Shown here: positions 8,260 through 17,557 of the stretch, piece after piece | How the letters are laid out: each line of letters begins with the position of its first letter | Numbering within the stretch: the first letter of the stretch is position 1 | Assembly: GCF_022788635.1 (NCBI RefSeq) | Contig: NZ_CP076024.1 | Span: 1,488,001 to 1,552,000 of the forward strand | DNA: 64,000 nt | From: Methylobacter sp. S3L5C | GTDB lineage: Bacteria; Pseudomonadota; Gammaproteobacteria; Methylococcales; Methylomonadaceae | Direction of reading: 5' to 3' | Translations under genes and position numbers: made by a program | Notes under the pieces: generated by a model | What the model was told of the DNA's origin: nothing | Database searches by the model: none | The model's input: the letters and a program-made list of their open reading frames with translations, nothing else

Positions 8260-11200
8260 ATGGAACAACATACTTTAATCCTTGGAATCCCTAACTTCAC
8301 TTACGCCGATTTATACGATGCCGCACGTCTAAAAGATTTACTGGATGTATTTGATGCGTCAATTAAAACGCATGATGTTGAGCTCTATGATAAATTTTCC
8401 GCCTATCGCCAAAGTCAGGGCGAAGGCCTAAAGCCGGAGGAAATTTCTGACTTGCTGGTGAGTATGGGGCCTTATGTTGGCCAGTTTGTTGCCAAGTTAT
8501 TTAATGTATCCGAACAGCATCAAACGCAAAATCTTAAAATTAAAGATGAGATCGACACGATTTTTAACTTTAAGAACGAAGTCGTAGAAAAGCTAGGTGT
8601 TGTGTTTAAAGGCCAGGATACCAGTGATTGGGCTATTTCTTCTATCTTGAATCGTTTTGATTTACTGATTGAGGCGGGTTTCCCGGAAGCCAATCAAGAT
8701 AATGATCCTGAGCACCGGGTTGCGCGTGTCGGAGCGGTTATTGGTTTATTGTCCAGCCACTATAAATTGCTTGCCAAGGGTAAAGTCAGTGAGTACGAAA
8801 ATGCCGATGAGCAAGTCTCTGCTTTACGTGCAAAGCTGGCGGCTCATGAGCTGGCGGCAACTGAATTTGACGAAATCATTAATGCGCCGGACGCTGCTGA
8901 ATTTATTAGCGGCTTGATGGATGTCGTACAGCGCTGGAGCTTTGTTGCCCAGGAAGATAACGATATAGTCGCTGACTGGTTAAGTTTTAAATTTCCTGAA
9001 AAACGCGATTTTGAAAATTTGGTTGAACACGATACCGTTGATCGTGGTGAATTTACTGCGTGGATGGGTGACTTGGAGCATCGTCGCCGTAGGGACGGTT
9101 TTAAACTGACGGATCCACGATTTAATCAACGCCAGGTATTGTCAGAAGTTAATCATTGTATCTATTGCCATGAACGCGATACCGATTCGTGCTCAAAAGG
9201 CATGCGTAACAAGAAAACCAATACCTTTAAAATTGATCCACTGGGTGTGACGACTATTGGCTGTCCGCTGGATGAAAAAATATCGGAAATGCATCTGGTT
9301 AAGCGTAATGGCGATAATATTGGCGCGTTGGCCATTATCATTATTGATAATCCGATGTGTCCGGGTACCGGCCATCGTATTTGTAACGAGTGCATGAAAG
9401 GATGTATTTATCAAAAAACCGATCCGGTTAATATTCCGCAGATTGAAACCAATGTCCTGACTGATGTGTTGTTCATGCCTTACGGCTTTGAAATATACGG
9501 CTTGCTCACCCGCTGGAATCCGTTAAATGTTAAGCGCCCCACCATGTTGCCTTATAACGGTAAAAATGCCTTGGTGGTAGGATTAGGTCCTGCCGGCTAT
9601 ACCATGAGCCATTATTTATTAAATGAAGGTTTTGGTGTTGCCGGTATTGATGGCTTAAAACTGGAGCCTTTGCCTGTGGCTTTAACCGGCGATGCAAATA
9701 ATTTGCCGGTACCGATTGTTGATTTTAACGATCTTTATGAAGATTTGGATAAACGCATTCTGGCAGGTTTTGGCGGTGTGGCTGAATATGGTATTACCGT
9801 GCGCTGGGACAAAAACTTTCTAAAAGTGATTTACCTGACGCTACAAAGACGTGAAGCCTTCCGCGCTTATGGGGGTGTGCGTTTTGGTGGTACATTAACT
9901 ATTGATGATGCCTGGGGTATGGGGTTTGATCATATTTGCATCGCGTCGGGAGCGGGAAATCCAACCATTATCGGCCTGAAAAACAATTTGATGCGCGGCA
10001 TACGTAAAGCCTCGGACTTTTTGATGGCGTTACAATTGACCGGTGCCGCCAAGGCTTCTTCAATGGCTAATTTACAGGTGCGTTTACCTGCAGGTGTTAT
10101 TGGTGGTGGTTTGACAGCAATTGATACCTCTACTGAATTGATGGCGTATTATCCTGTGCAGGTTGAAAAAATCCTGCATCGTTATGAAAAGCTGTCTGAG
10201 ACTTATGGTGAACAGACTGTTCGTGGTCGTTATGATAAAGAAGAAACCATTATCCTCGATGAATTTCTGGAGCATGGTAAAGCCATACACGCAGAACGCC
10301 AACGCGCCGAAGCTGAGGGCGAATTGCCGCATTTTCAACCGTTGGTGGAATCCTGGGGCGGCGTAACGCTGTTTTATCGCAAAGGCATGAAAGATGCGCC
10401 TGCCTATCGTCAAAATCACGAAGAAATTAACGAGGCACTGCAAGAAGGTATTGCATTGGCAGAAGGCATGAGTCCGCTCAGTGCAGATGCTGATGAATAC
10501 GGGCATTTAGAGGTCGTAGAATTTGAAAAGCTGACGTTGGAAAATGACGGTTGGAAGAGTTCAGGACAAATTATCAAAGTTCCGTTACGCAGTTTATATG
10601 TCGCGGCAGGAACATCACCGAATATTATTTACCAAAATGAATATCCCGACACCTTTGTTATGGATAAATGGTTTTTCCAGCGCTATGAACCCGAATGGAC
10701 AAACGATACTGTTGAATTAATACCGATGAGCGATGAAGCGTTCCCAAAGCTGGGCAAGCCTGCGCCGCTGACATCCTATCAAAAAGACGGTAAATTTATC
10801 AGTTTTTATGGCGATAATCATCCTGTCTATGCAGGTAATGTTGTTAAGGCCATGGCCAGTGCAAAAAATGGTTACCCTTATGTTGTTAAATTATTTGAAA
10901 AACAATTGGCAGGCTTAAATTCGGCGCAACAGCCGGAACGTGATGCCGACTTAAAAGCCTTGTTTGCACGTTTGGATTCAGCGTTTAAAGCAACTATTAT
11001 CGCGATTAACCGACTGACGCCAACAATTATTGAAGTTATTGTAAAGGCGCCACTGGCTGCTGAAAAATTTCATCCGGGGCAATTTTACCGCGTACAAAAT
11101 TATGAAGCTTTTGCGCCAACCGTTGAAGGTACCGTGTTGGTTGCTGAAGGTTTGGCGCTAACCGGTGCGGAGGTTGATAAAGAAAATGGCACGATTTCCT

Positions 11201-11970
11201 TGATCGCACTGGAAATGGGGTCATCATCTCGTCTTTGTGCGACCTGGAAAGTGGGCGATCCGCTCGTTATCATGGGCGTAACCGGAACACCGACTGAAAT
11301 ACCTACCAAGCAAACCGTATTGCTAATCGGTGGTGGTTTGGGTAATGCCGTACTGTTTTCTATTGGCAAGGCATTGCGTGCTGCCGGTAATCGCGTGATT
11401 TATTTTGCGGGTTATAAAAATACGCAGGATCGCTTCAAAATTGAAGACGTTGAAGCGGCCGCTGATCTGGTTATTTGGGCTGTTGACAAAGGTACTGATG
11501 TGATTGCTATTGAACCCACACGTCCGCAAGATAAAACTTTTGTCGGTAATATTTTGGAATGTATGGTTGCTTATGCTCAAGGTGATTTGGGTGAGCAGCC
11601 GATTTCGCTGGCTGATGTTGATCACCTGGTGGTTATCGGCTCGGATCGTATGATGGCAGCAGTTAAATCGGCCCGTTTTGATGTCTTAAAACCCTATCTT
11701 AATAAAGCTCATCATGCGGTTGGTTCTATCAACTCACCCATGCAGTGCATGATGAAAGGTATCTGTGCCCAGTGTTTGTGTAAACACGTTGATGCCGAAA
11801 CGGGCAAGGAATATTTTGTTTATTCTTGCGACAACCAGGATCAGGATTTGGATAAAGTTGATTTTCCACATTTAAATGCACGTTTACGACAAAATACCGT
11901 GCAGGAAAAGCTGTCTAATTTGTGGCTGGATTATTTGCTGGAAAAGCAAAAATCTGGAGAAGTAGCATAG
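8260..11970 (+). CDS. Large FAD/NAD(P) iron-sulfur oxidoreductase, fused GltD/NfnB-like and PyrK/NfnA-like modules
   Basis: 1236 residues in three parts. Residues 1-290 are a helical N-terminal region I cannot assign. Residues ~295-890 resemble the GltD/NfnB flavoprotein: a cysteine-rich segment from C300 (CIYCHERDTDSC, GCP, then MCPGTGHRICNECMKGC), a first dinucleotide motif GLGPAGY (~442) and a second, GVIGGGLTAID (~612). Residues ~900-1236 resemble PyrK/NfnA: an FNR-type flavin/NAD fold, then QCMMKGICAQCLC (~1162-1174), the 2Fe-2S loop of that family. NfnAB couples NADH, NADPH and ferredoxin; whether this protein bifurcates electrons is inference. It is a single gene with no redox partner beside it. 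Confidence 0.75.
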   Translation: MEQHTLILGIPNFTYADLYDAARLKDLLDVFDASIKTHDVELYDKFSAYRQSQGEGLKPEEISDLLVSMGPYVGQFVAKLFNVSEQHQTQNLKIKDEIDTIFNFKNEVVEKLGVVFKGQDTSDWAISSILNRFDLLIEAGFPEANQDNDPEHRVARVGAVIGLLSSHYKLLAKGKVSEYENADEQVSALRAKLAAHELAATEFDEIINAPDAAEFISGLMDVVQRWSFVAQEDNDIVADWLSFKFPEKRDFENLVEHDTVDRGEFTAWMGDLEHRRRRDGFKLTDPRFNQRQVLSEVNHCIYCHERDTDSCSKGMRNKKTNTFKIDPLGVTTIGCPLDEKISEMHLVKRNGDNIGALAIIIIDNPMCPGTGHRICNECMKGCIYQKTDPVNIPQIETNVLTDVLFMPYGFEIYGLLTRWNPLNVKRPTMLPYNGKNALVVGLGPAGYTMSHYLLNEGFGVAGIDGLKLEPLPVALTGDANNLPVPIVDFNDLYEDLDKRILAGFGGVAEYGITVRWDKNFLKVIYLTLQRREAFRAYGGVRFGGTLTIDDAWGMGFDHICIASGAGNPTIIGLKNNLMRGIRKASDFLMALQLTGAAKASSMANLQVRLPAGVIGGGLTAIDTSTELMAYYPVQVEKILHRYEKLSETYGEQTVRGRYDKEETIILDEFLEHGKAIHAERQRAEAEGELPHFQPLVESWGGVTLFYRKGMKDAPAYRQNHEEINEALQEGIALAEGMSPLSADADEYGHLEVVEFEKLTLENDGWKSSGQIIKVPLRSLYVAAGTSPNIIYQNEYPDTFVMDKWFFQRYEPEWTNDTVELIPMSDEAFPKLGKPAPLTSYQKDGKFISFYGDNHPVYAGNVVKAMASAKNGYPYVVKLFEKQLAGLNSAQQPERDADLKALFARLDSAFKATIIAINRLTPTIIEVIVKAPLAAEKFHPGQFYRVQNYEAFAPTVEGTVLVAEGLALTGAEVDKENGTISLIALEMGSSSRLCATWKVGDPLVIMGVTGTPTEIPTKQTVLLIGGGLGNAVLFSIGKALRAAGNRVIYFAGYKNTQDRFKIEDVEAAADLVIWAVDKGTDVIAIEPTRPQDKTFVGNILECMVAYAQGDLGEQPISLADVDHLVVIGSDRMMAAVKSARFDVLKPYLNKAHHAVGSINSPMQCMMKGICAQCLCKHVDAETGKEYFVYSCDNQDQDLDKVDFPHLNARLRQNTVQEKLSNLWLDYLLEKQKSGEVA

Positions 11971-12093
11971 GTTGGATTAGTAGATAGCTGTAACCCAACA
12001 TGTCGATGTCGGCAATGTTGGGTAATAGTGCAGTCACATGCAAAAGTCAAACAGCACAGCAACAAATGCCTAATGCCGTTATAAGGAATTTTT

Positions 12094-12579
12094 TTGAACA
12101 ATCAAACACTTTGTCTCTGCGGCTCGGATATTGAATATCAACAATGCTGCGGGCCATTTCATTCCGGTGAAACAATACCGGTAACTGCCGAAGCCTTAAT
12201 GCGTTCGCGTTACAGTGCTTATGTTTTACGCAATGGGGTTTATTTACAGGAGACTTGGGAGGTAACCAGACGACCTAAGGCGATAGATTTTTCCAGAGAA
12301 AATATTGCTTGGTTGCGGCTGGAAATTACTGACATAAAAAAAGGTGGAATTAAGGACAACAAAGGCGTGGTGACATTTAAGGCCTTTTATATACAGGATA
12401 ATCAAGAGCATGTCATGACTGAAATTAGTCGCTTTACAAGAACAAATGGGCGCTGGTTTTATCTTGATGGGGTTATTAAATCAATGAGTAAAGTTGATCA
12501 GCAAACTAATCAGGGTAAAAATGCACCATGTTCTTGCGGTAGCGGGAAGAAATTTAAGCGGTGTTGCGGGGTTGGGTGA
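12094..12579 (+). CDS. YchJ family SEC-C motif protein
   Basis: 161 residues starting at TTG (12094) after AAGGAA. It has two cysteine-rich SEC-C zinc motifs, one at each end: LCLCGSDIEYQQCCGPFH (~5-22) and APCSCGSGKKFKRCCG (~144-159). Between them lies the NTF2-like core of the YchJ family (AEALMRSRYSAYVL..., TEISRFTRTNGRWFYLDG). Zinc binding is expected from the motif; the cellular role of YchJ is not known. The gene stands alone between the flavoprotein and a convergent RlpA-like gene. Confidence 0.85.
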   Translation: MNNQTLCLCGSDIEYQQCCGPFHSGETIPVTAEALMRSRYSAYVLRNGVYLQETWEVTRRPKAIDFSRENIAWLRLEITDIKKGGIKDNKGVVTFKAFYIQDNQEHVMTEISRFTRTNGRWFYLDGVIKSMSKVDQQTNQGKNAPCSCGSGKKFKRCCGVG

Positions 12580-12705
12580 GCAGTTGTATTTCTATAGTCT
12601 TGGTAATATTTTATAGAAGGCAATGGTTCAATAGTAAGGATTTAATTTATTTTACAATGATGACAAATAATAGCTGAAGTTTACTATAGATTGGATAATT
12701 TTGTG

Positions 12706-12741
12706 TAGTAGAGTGTTTGGTTTTAGCCATACACCCTACTA
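12706..12741. terminator. Bidirectional hairpin between convergent genes
   Basis: TAGTAGAGTGT (12706-12716) pairs with ACACCCTACTA (12731-12741) with one mismatch, and TGG/CCA extend the stem inwards. It lies between the ends of the YchJ gene (plus) and the RlpA-like gene (minus). The flanking A/T runs are weak, so termination is probable but not certain. Confidence 0.5.
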
Positions 12742-12794
12742 TGAAAATTGTAATAATTCATTGGATGTAAAAAGATTAACGAAGATTATTGAAG

Positions 12795-13229
12795 TTATTG
12801 GCTCAATAATGCCAATGTTTCATTGGATCCCAGCGGCGTGATTTGCACTGAAGCAATACCTTTGATGCCAAGTTTTTTGGCGGCAGCATAGGATAAATCC
12901 ATTGCTCTTCTGCCATGAAAAGGTCCTCTATCATTGATGCGAACAACAACGCTACGATGATTTTTCAGGTTGGTGACTTCTGCGTAAGATGACAGAGGCA
13001 ATGTTTTATGTGCCGCAGTCATTGCATACATGTTAAATCTTTCACCATTAGCGGTTTTTTTGCCATGAAACTCGGCACCATACCAAGAAGCTTTGCTTTG
13101 ATGATTGTCATGTGAATGTGCTTTTGCCGCATGACTCTTATGACGACCTGCCGCTTCTGCAGATTGTATAGGGTTGGAAAGATAACTGCATATAACAACT
13201 AAAGAAACTGCTAGTATCAGTTTGTTCAT
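12795..13229 (-). CDS. rlpA: RlpA-like septal ring lytic transglycosylase family protein
   Basis: About 144 residues from the ATG at 13229, preceded by AAAGG; a longer reading to 13271 lacks a ribosome site. Signal peptide (MNKLILAVSLVVICSYL...QSAEA), a His/Lys-rich linker, then a double-psi beta-barrel (SKASWYGAEFHGKKTANGE, VVVRINDRGPF, MDLSYAAAKKLGI). The conserved aspartate of INDRGPF and the acidic residue in MDLSYAA are present. RlpA proteins cleave denuded peptidoglycan glycans. There is no SPOR domain, so it is a short version and septal targeting is uncertain. Confidence 0.85.
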   Translation of the reverse strand: MNKLILAVSLVVICSYLSNPIQSAEAAGRHKSHAAKAHSHDNHQSKASWYGAEFHGKKTANGERFNMYAMTAAHKTLPLSSYAEVTNLKNHRSVVVRINDRGPFHGRRAMDLSYAAAKKLGIKGIASVQITPLGSNETLALLSQ

Positions 13230-13649
13230 AAATAAAAAACCTTTGTAATTAAAATCTATGGCCTGTTTCATAGGTGGCCATTTATAAAGAATCCAGAGGA
13301 TTGGCTTGTGTCCAACTTGTCCTGATCCTAGTTTTAAAGCACTAAAGCAATTGTTTTGCTTTGAGTGTATTTTTAATGCGAAACAATTTTAACTTGGCGA
13401 GTCTTAAGGCTGCCTTAAATTGTAACGCAGGGTTAAAAAATACAGGTTAATAATAATCAATGGGTTATCTGTATATGCCAGGTGATTTTTGGATGTCTAT
13501 TCTTTGATAAGTCACGTCTGATCATGTACGAAGAGCTCAGGATGATTAAGCGGGCAGGTTTTTCGAACAGGTTTTAAACGGTAGTAATATGGCTGGTTTT
13601 TTTTAGATGTTTCATGCTATGGGTGGCATGAGGTGCCTGTTTTTTAGGA
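13230..13649. other. Intergenic region, nothing recognised
   Basis: About 420 bp between the promoter side of the RlpA-like gene and the end of the hydroxypyruvate isomerase gene. An open frame at 13574-13858 on the minus strand overlaps the isomerase out of frame and has no family features, so it is not called. No clear terminator was seen. Confidence 0.4.
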
Positions 13650-14414
13650 TTAAAGCCAGTCCAGGCTTTCAGTTGTTGTGCCAACCGGTTTGTATTCAGC
13701 GCCAGTCCATCCGGTATAAGTCGACCTTTCAATAACCGAGAAAAGTCGTTCAAAATTAATCTGTCCTGTACCTGGTTGGCCTCGTCCCGGGCAATCTGCA
13801 AATTGAATGTGACCGATTTTATCAGCATGTCGAGTAATAAATTCATTGGGCTTGTCACCCATCCTATGCATATGGTAAATATCGTATTGCATCAATAAAT
13901 CAGGATGATTTAATTGCTTTAACACATTCAGCATTTGTTCGCTGTTATGGATAATAAACCCTGGCATATCATGGCTGTTAATGGCTTCAAAGACGGTTTT
14001 AATACCCAGTGATGAAAAAGCATCGGCAGCAAAATTCAGGTTTTCTTTAAAAGTTTCCAGATAGTCCTGTTCTCGTGTTTTATTAAAGCAACAGCCAGGT
14101 AATATATTGATGGCTTCCGGCTTTAATAGTGCAGCATATTTCAGTGATTGGGCGACCGCCTGACGAAATTGGTCTGTTTTTTCCGGTACACAAGCCAGCC
14201 CTTCGCCGCCATGAAGAAGGTCGCCCGCGTCTACATTAAATAATATTAATTTTAATTGTTGCTCTTCCAGAGTTTTTTTAAGGGTTTCTGCGCTCAAGCT
14301 ATAAGGAAATTGTATTTCAACAGCATCAAACCTGCTTTGCTTTGCTGCTTTGAAGCGATTGATAAGTTCTACTTCAGTAAATAACATGCTTAAATTAGCC
14401 GTGAATTTAAGCAT
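13650..14414 (-). CDS. hyi: Hydroxypyruvate isomerase
   Basis: 254 residues, the usual Hyi length, in the xylose-isomerase-like TIM barrel family. Recognisable parts are KFTANLSMLFTE at the N-terminus, NVDAGDLLHGGEGLACVP, TVFEAINSHDMPGF with the metal-binding glutamate, YDIYHMHRMGD, HIQFADCPGRGQPGTG and the terminal TGAEYKP. It interconverts hydroxypyruvate and tartronate semialdehyde. Its start overlaps the end of the reductase gene by 8 bp, so the two are translationally coupled. Together they connect hydroxypyruvate to glycerate. Confidence 0.9.
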   Translation of the reverse strand: MLKFTANLSMLFTEVELINRFKAAKQSRFDAVEIQFPYSLSAETLKKTLEEQQLKLILFNVDAGDLLHGGEGLACVPEKTDQFRQAVAQSLKYAALLKPEAINILPGCCFNKTREQDYLETFKENLNFAADAFSSLGIKTVFEAINSHDMPGFIIHNSEQMLNVLKQLNHPDLLMQYDIYHMHRMGDKPNEFITRHADKIGHIQFADCPGRGQPGTGQINFERLFSVIERSTYTGWTGAEYKPVGTTTESLDWL

Positions 14415-15339
14415 CGTTTTTAGTAAACAGTTTAATTAAAGTTGAAGGGTTTTGTTCCAAATAGCCATGACTGCCATGCAATTGCATAAGCTGCGCCGCC
14501 AGACTGGACATAGGGATAGCATTGCCTTGTTTAATGCCTAAATCAACTGCCATATTCAAGTCTTTTAACAAGGTTTTAACTCGCCATTTAACGGGTTCAA
14601 AAGTAGTTGTTGCCATTTCCGGGCCGACGATTTGCAAGGGTGTAGAATCAGCAAAGCCACCGGATAGCGCTTGCGGTATTTTCTCGGCAACTACCCCGGC
14701 TTGTTGGGCTAGTGCGATCATTTCAGCGATAACCAAAACATTGCAACTGACAATCATTTGGTTGCAGATCTTGGTGACCTGGCCGCAGCCTGTGTCGCCC
14801 ATGTGGGTCAATTGTTTATAAAGCGGAGCCAGGACCATGCGGGCAATGTTGATATTTTCTATGCTGCCCCCCGCCATAATTGCCAGACTGCCTTGTTCGG
14901 CTCCGGCAACACCGCCTGAAACGGGTGCATCGACCCAAGACATCCCACATCGATTATGTAGCATTGCCGCTAGTTGTCGGGTATTTTCCGGGTGGATGCT
15001 GGATAAATCAATCAGCAACTGGTTTGCTGAACCGTTTTCCATAATAGCATTGCATACAACCGATTCAACAGCCAGAGTATCAGCCAGGCACAGTAAAATA
15101 ATATTGGATGTTTTGACTAATTCAGCAACAGATGAGCAAGCCTTCGCTCCCGCATCAGTAACGGGTGATAGTTTTTCAGGACTGCGATTCCATACGTTGA
15201 CACTAAAGCCGGCATTTAACAAGCGCAAGGTCATGGGATTGCCCATTAACCCGATACCTATGAAGCCAAGAGTGGGTTTTTTATCGAGCATATTTGTTTT
15301 TATGGATTTGGTTGTCATTGATTTTGAATTTAACGTCAT
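14407..15339 (-). CDS. glxR: 2-hydroxy-3-oxopropionate (tartronate semialdehyde) reductase
   Basis: Up to 310 residues. The beta-hydroxyacid dehydrogenase pattern is clear: dinucleotide site LGFIGIGLMGNPM, substrate-binding DAPVSGGVAGAEQGSLAIMAGG, and the catalytic-lysine region GCGQVTKICNQMIV. It should reduce tartronate semialdehyde to D-glycerate with NAD(P)H. The start is uncertain: ATGs at 15339, 15318 and 15291 are all in frame, and the last (MLDKKPTLGFIG) fits the family's usual ~292-residue length best. First gene of a two-gene unit with hyi. Confidence 0.85.
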   Translation of the reverse strand: MTLNSKSMTTKSIKTNMLDKKPTLGFIGIGLMGNPMTLRLLNAGFSVNVWNRSPEKLSPVTDAGAKACSSVAELVKTSNIILLCLADTLAVESVVCNAIMENGSANQLLIDLSSIHPENTRQLAAMLHNRCGMSWVDAPVSGGVAGAEQGSLAIMAGGSIENINIARMVLAPLYKQLTHMGDTGCGQVTKICNQMIVSCNVLVIAEMIALAQQAGVVAEKIPQALSGGFADSTPLQIVGPEMATTTFEPVKWRVKTLLKDLNMAVDLGIKQGNAIPMSSLAAQLMQLHGSHGYLEQNPSTLIKLFTKNDA

Positions 15340-15738
15340 ACAAAACGATCTTGCAGCTAACTATAATGCAGGAAAAAACAGTAAATTAGCAATAGTTTGT
15401 CTTGATTGCCTGACATTGGTTGGCTCTGCTTGTGTTTGATAATTATAAAAGAAAAAATTAAACGATTTTTTAGTCATGGGTGCATTTAACGAAGAAAAAT
15501 GCCGGATAATTTTTTGTCTTAAAGTATAATGGGCCGATATTATAAGTGACTCCAAGTCAGTGAATGAAGGTGCTTTATTAAGTCAGAAGAGTAACGCCTT
15601 TTAAAGGTTGCTATGTCTATGCGCTGTTGGTTTTATTCTAAATAGTGAAGCTTTTTAATGAGAGCCTTTCATTTTATATAATGAAAATTGTATTTAGAAT
15701 TTGACGCTGTTATTTTTTCCCTATATTATTTCACGGTT
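15340..15738. other. Intergenic region between divergent units
   Basis: About 400 bp separating the glxR-hyi unit (minus) from the yceD-rpmF-plsX run (plus). It is very AT-rich. Promoters for both directions are expected here, but no confident -35/-10 pair was fixed. Confidence 0.35.
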
Positions 15739-16266
15739 ATGTTAGATAGATTACCCGAATATATAGATCCTTTACATCTCGCTGACAAGCGTGGTGAATT
15801 GAAGGGTCAAATACCATTAAAAAATCTGGATCGGTTGGCGAAAATGCTGATTAACGACACCGGTACAGTTACTGTCGACCTTTTTTTTGGTCGGGAAGGG
15901 CGACTGGCCAAAGTTGAGGGGCATATTAAGGCTGTTTTGGAACTTGAGTGCCAAAATTGTCTGGAGGCTGTTGACTGGCCTATTGATTGTACGATCAAAT
16001 TAGGTATTGTTAACTCGATGGATCAAGCGAACAGATTGCCTGAAGATTACGAACCATTGATGGTTGAAGAAGAAAAAATTCTTCTTAAAAATATTATTGA
16101 AGATGAGATATTGCTCATATTACCCGCTTTCCCAAAGCACCAACATGCTTGTTTTGTCCAGAAAATTGACAATAACAGCGTAGATCCATTAGTGAATGAC
16201 GAGTCGTCATCCCCTGAAAACCCTTTTTCCATTTTAGCCAAACTTAAAAACACTGGAGATTTATAA
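15739..16266 (+). CDS. yceD: YceD / DUF177 family protein
   Basis: 175 residues from the ATG at 15739, close to the E. coli length. An upstream TTG (15688) would add 17 unlikely hydrophobic residues. Family features are the paired cysteines of [14 protein letters not shown], the acidic [17 protein letters not shown] segment and a second cysteine near HACF. YceD is linked to 23S rRNA accumulation and is almost always followed by rpmF, as here: its stop TAA shares its last A with the rpmF start. Confidence 0.88.
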   Translation: MLDRLPEYIDPLHLADKRGELKGQIPLKNLDRLAKMLINDTGTVTVDLFFGREGRLAKVEGHIKAVLELECQNCLEAVDWPIDCTIKLGIVNSMDQANRLPEDYEPLMVEEEKILLKNIIEDEILLILPAFPKHQHACFVQKIDNNSVDPLVNDESSSPENPFSILAKLKNTGDL

Positions 16267-16445
16267 TGGCCGTACAGAAAAGCAAAGTGTCACGTTCAAG
16301 ACGTGGTCAGCGTCGTTCACATGACGCCTTAACAGCAAAAGCATTAACTCAAGATCCAATCACTGGTGAAATGCATTTGCGTCATCACATGACTCCGGAC
16401 GGTTACTTTAAAGGTCGTCAGATAGTAGGCGCAAGCGAAGAGTAA
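16266..16445 (+). CDS. rpmF: Ribosomal protein L32
   Basis: 59 residues starting [20 protein letters not shown], the conserved L32 N-terminus. It is basic throughout and ends [10 protein letters not shown]. The ATG at 16266 overlaps the yceD stop by one base. L32 is a large-subunit ribosomal protein, and the yceD-rpmF-plsX order links ribosome and lipid synthesis in many gammaproteobacteria. The cysteines of zinc-binding L32 versions are absent, as is usual in this class. Confidence 0.95.
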   Translation: MAVQKSKVSRSRRGQRRSHDALTAKALTQDPITGEMHLRHHMTPDGYFKGRQIVGASEE

Positions 16446-16528
16446 TCGTTTTTTTTGCTCTGAAATGATGCTATGCCGAACCATATCTGGTTCGGCTTCC
16501 TTTAATAACTGCGGAGTTGTTCGTCGGC

Positions 16529-17557
16529 GTGAGTTTAACAATTTCAATTGATGCGATGGGCGGGGATCTCGGTCCTAAAGTCACCATTCCGGCATCATTG
16601 GATTGTTTAAAAAACAATCCAGACTTAAAACTGATTTTAGTAGGCGATGAAGCTGTTATTAAACAGTTAATGCCATCAGAATTAGCCGATTATCAAGACA
16701 GACTCACTATCTATCATGCATCCCAGTGCGTTGATATGGATGAGTCACCATCCAAGGCGCTTAAAAATAAAAAAGATTCATCAATGCGGGTTGCTATCAA
16801 TATGGTTCGTGATGGCCATGCCGATGCTTGCGTGAGTGCTGGTAATACTGGCGCTTTAATGGCAACTGCGCGCTTTGTTTTGAAAATGATTCCAGGGATT
16901 GACCGTCCTGCCATTATTTCTACGTTACCATCAATTCATGGGCATACTCATGTGCTTGATTTGGGAGCAAATGTAGATTGTACTGCGGAGCATCTTTTTC
17001 AATTTGCCATTATGGGCAATGAATTGGTTAAAGCGGTTGATGCAATTGATAACCCAAAAGTTGGTTTGCTCAACATCGGCGAAGAAGATACGAAAGGTAA
17101 TGGGCAGGTTAAAGCTGCTGCAAAATTATTGGAAAATTCATCGTTAAATTATATTGGTTATGTAGAAGGTGACTCTTTAAATGCCGGGCATATCAAAGTT
17201 GATTTGATTGTTACTGATGGATTTGTTGGTAATGTTGCGCTTAAATCAATTGAAGGAGCGGCCAAAATGATTGGCTTTGGATTAAAAGAGGCCTTTGGCA
17301 AAAACATTTTAACCAAGCTGGTTGGTTTGCTTGCCTATCCGGTTCTTAAGTCGTTTAAACAGCGTATAGATCCTCGTTTGTATAATGGCGCCAGTTTTTT
17401 GGGTCTTAGGGGATTAGTTATTAAAAGTCATGGTGGGGCGGATGTTCTTGCTTTTAAAACGGCTATTCAGCTTGCTGAAATTGAAGTTAAAAAAGATGTC
17501 ATTAGAAAGATAAGCGAGCAAGTAGAGAAAATCTTGGCTCTGAGAGAGATTGCATGA
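16529..17557 (+). CDS. plsX: Phosphate acyltransferase PlsX
   Basis: About 342 residues. The N-terminus [18 protein letters not shown] matches the family if translation starts at GTG 16529; TTG at 16517 is the longer option. Other family blocks are [39 protein letters not shown] and [16 protein letters not shown]. It makes acyl-phosphate from acyl-ACP for membrane phospholipid synthesis. Its end overlaps fabH by 4 bp (ATGA), consistent with coupling inside the fatty acid gene run. Confidence 0.95.
   Translation: MSLTISIDAMGGDLGPKVTIPASLDCLKNNPDLKLILVGDEAVIKQLMPSELADYQDRLTIYHASQCVDMDESPSKALKNKKDSSMRVAINMVRDGHADACVSAGNTGALMATARFVLKMIPGIDRPAIISTLPSIHGHTHVLDLGANVDCTAEHLFQFAIMGNELVKAVDAIDNPKVGLLNIGEEDTKGNGQVKAAAKLLENSSLNYIGYVEGDSLNAGHIKVDLIVTDGFVGNVALKSIEGAAKMIGFGLKEAFGKNILTKLVGLLAYPVLKSFKQRIDPRLYNGASFLGLRGLVIKSHGGADVLAFKTAIQLAEIEVKKDVIRKISEQVEKILALREIA

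Noticed and set aside
13574-13858. 94-residue frame on the minus strand
   Set aside because: Overlaps hyi out of frame; composition and lack of motifs indicate a shadow frame.
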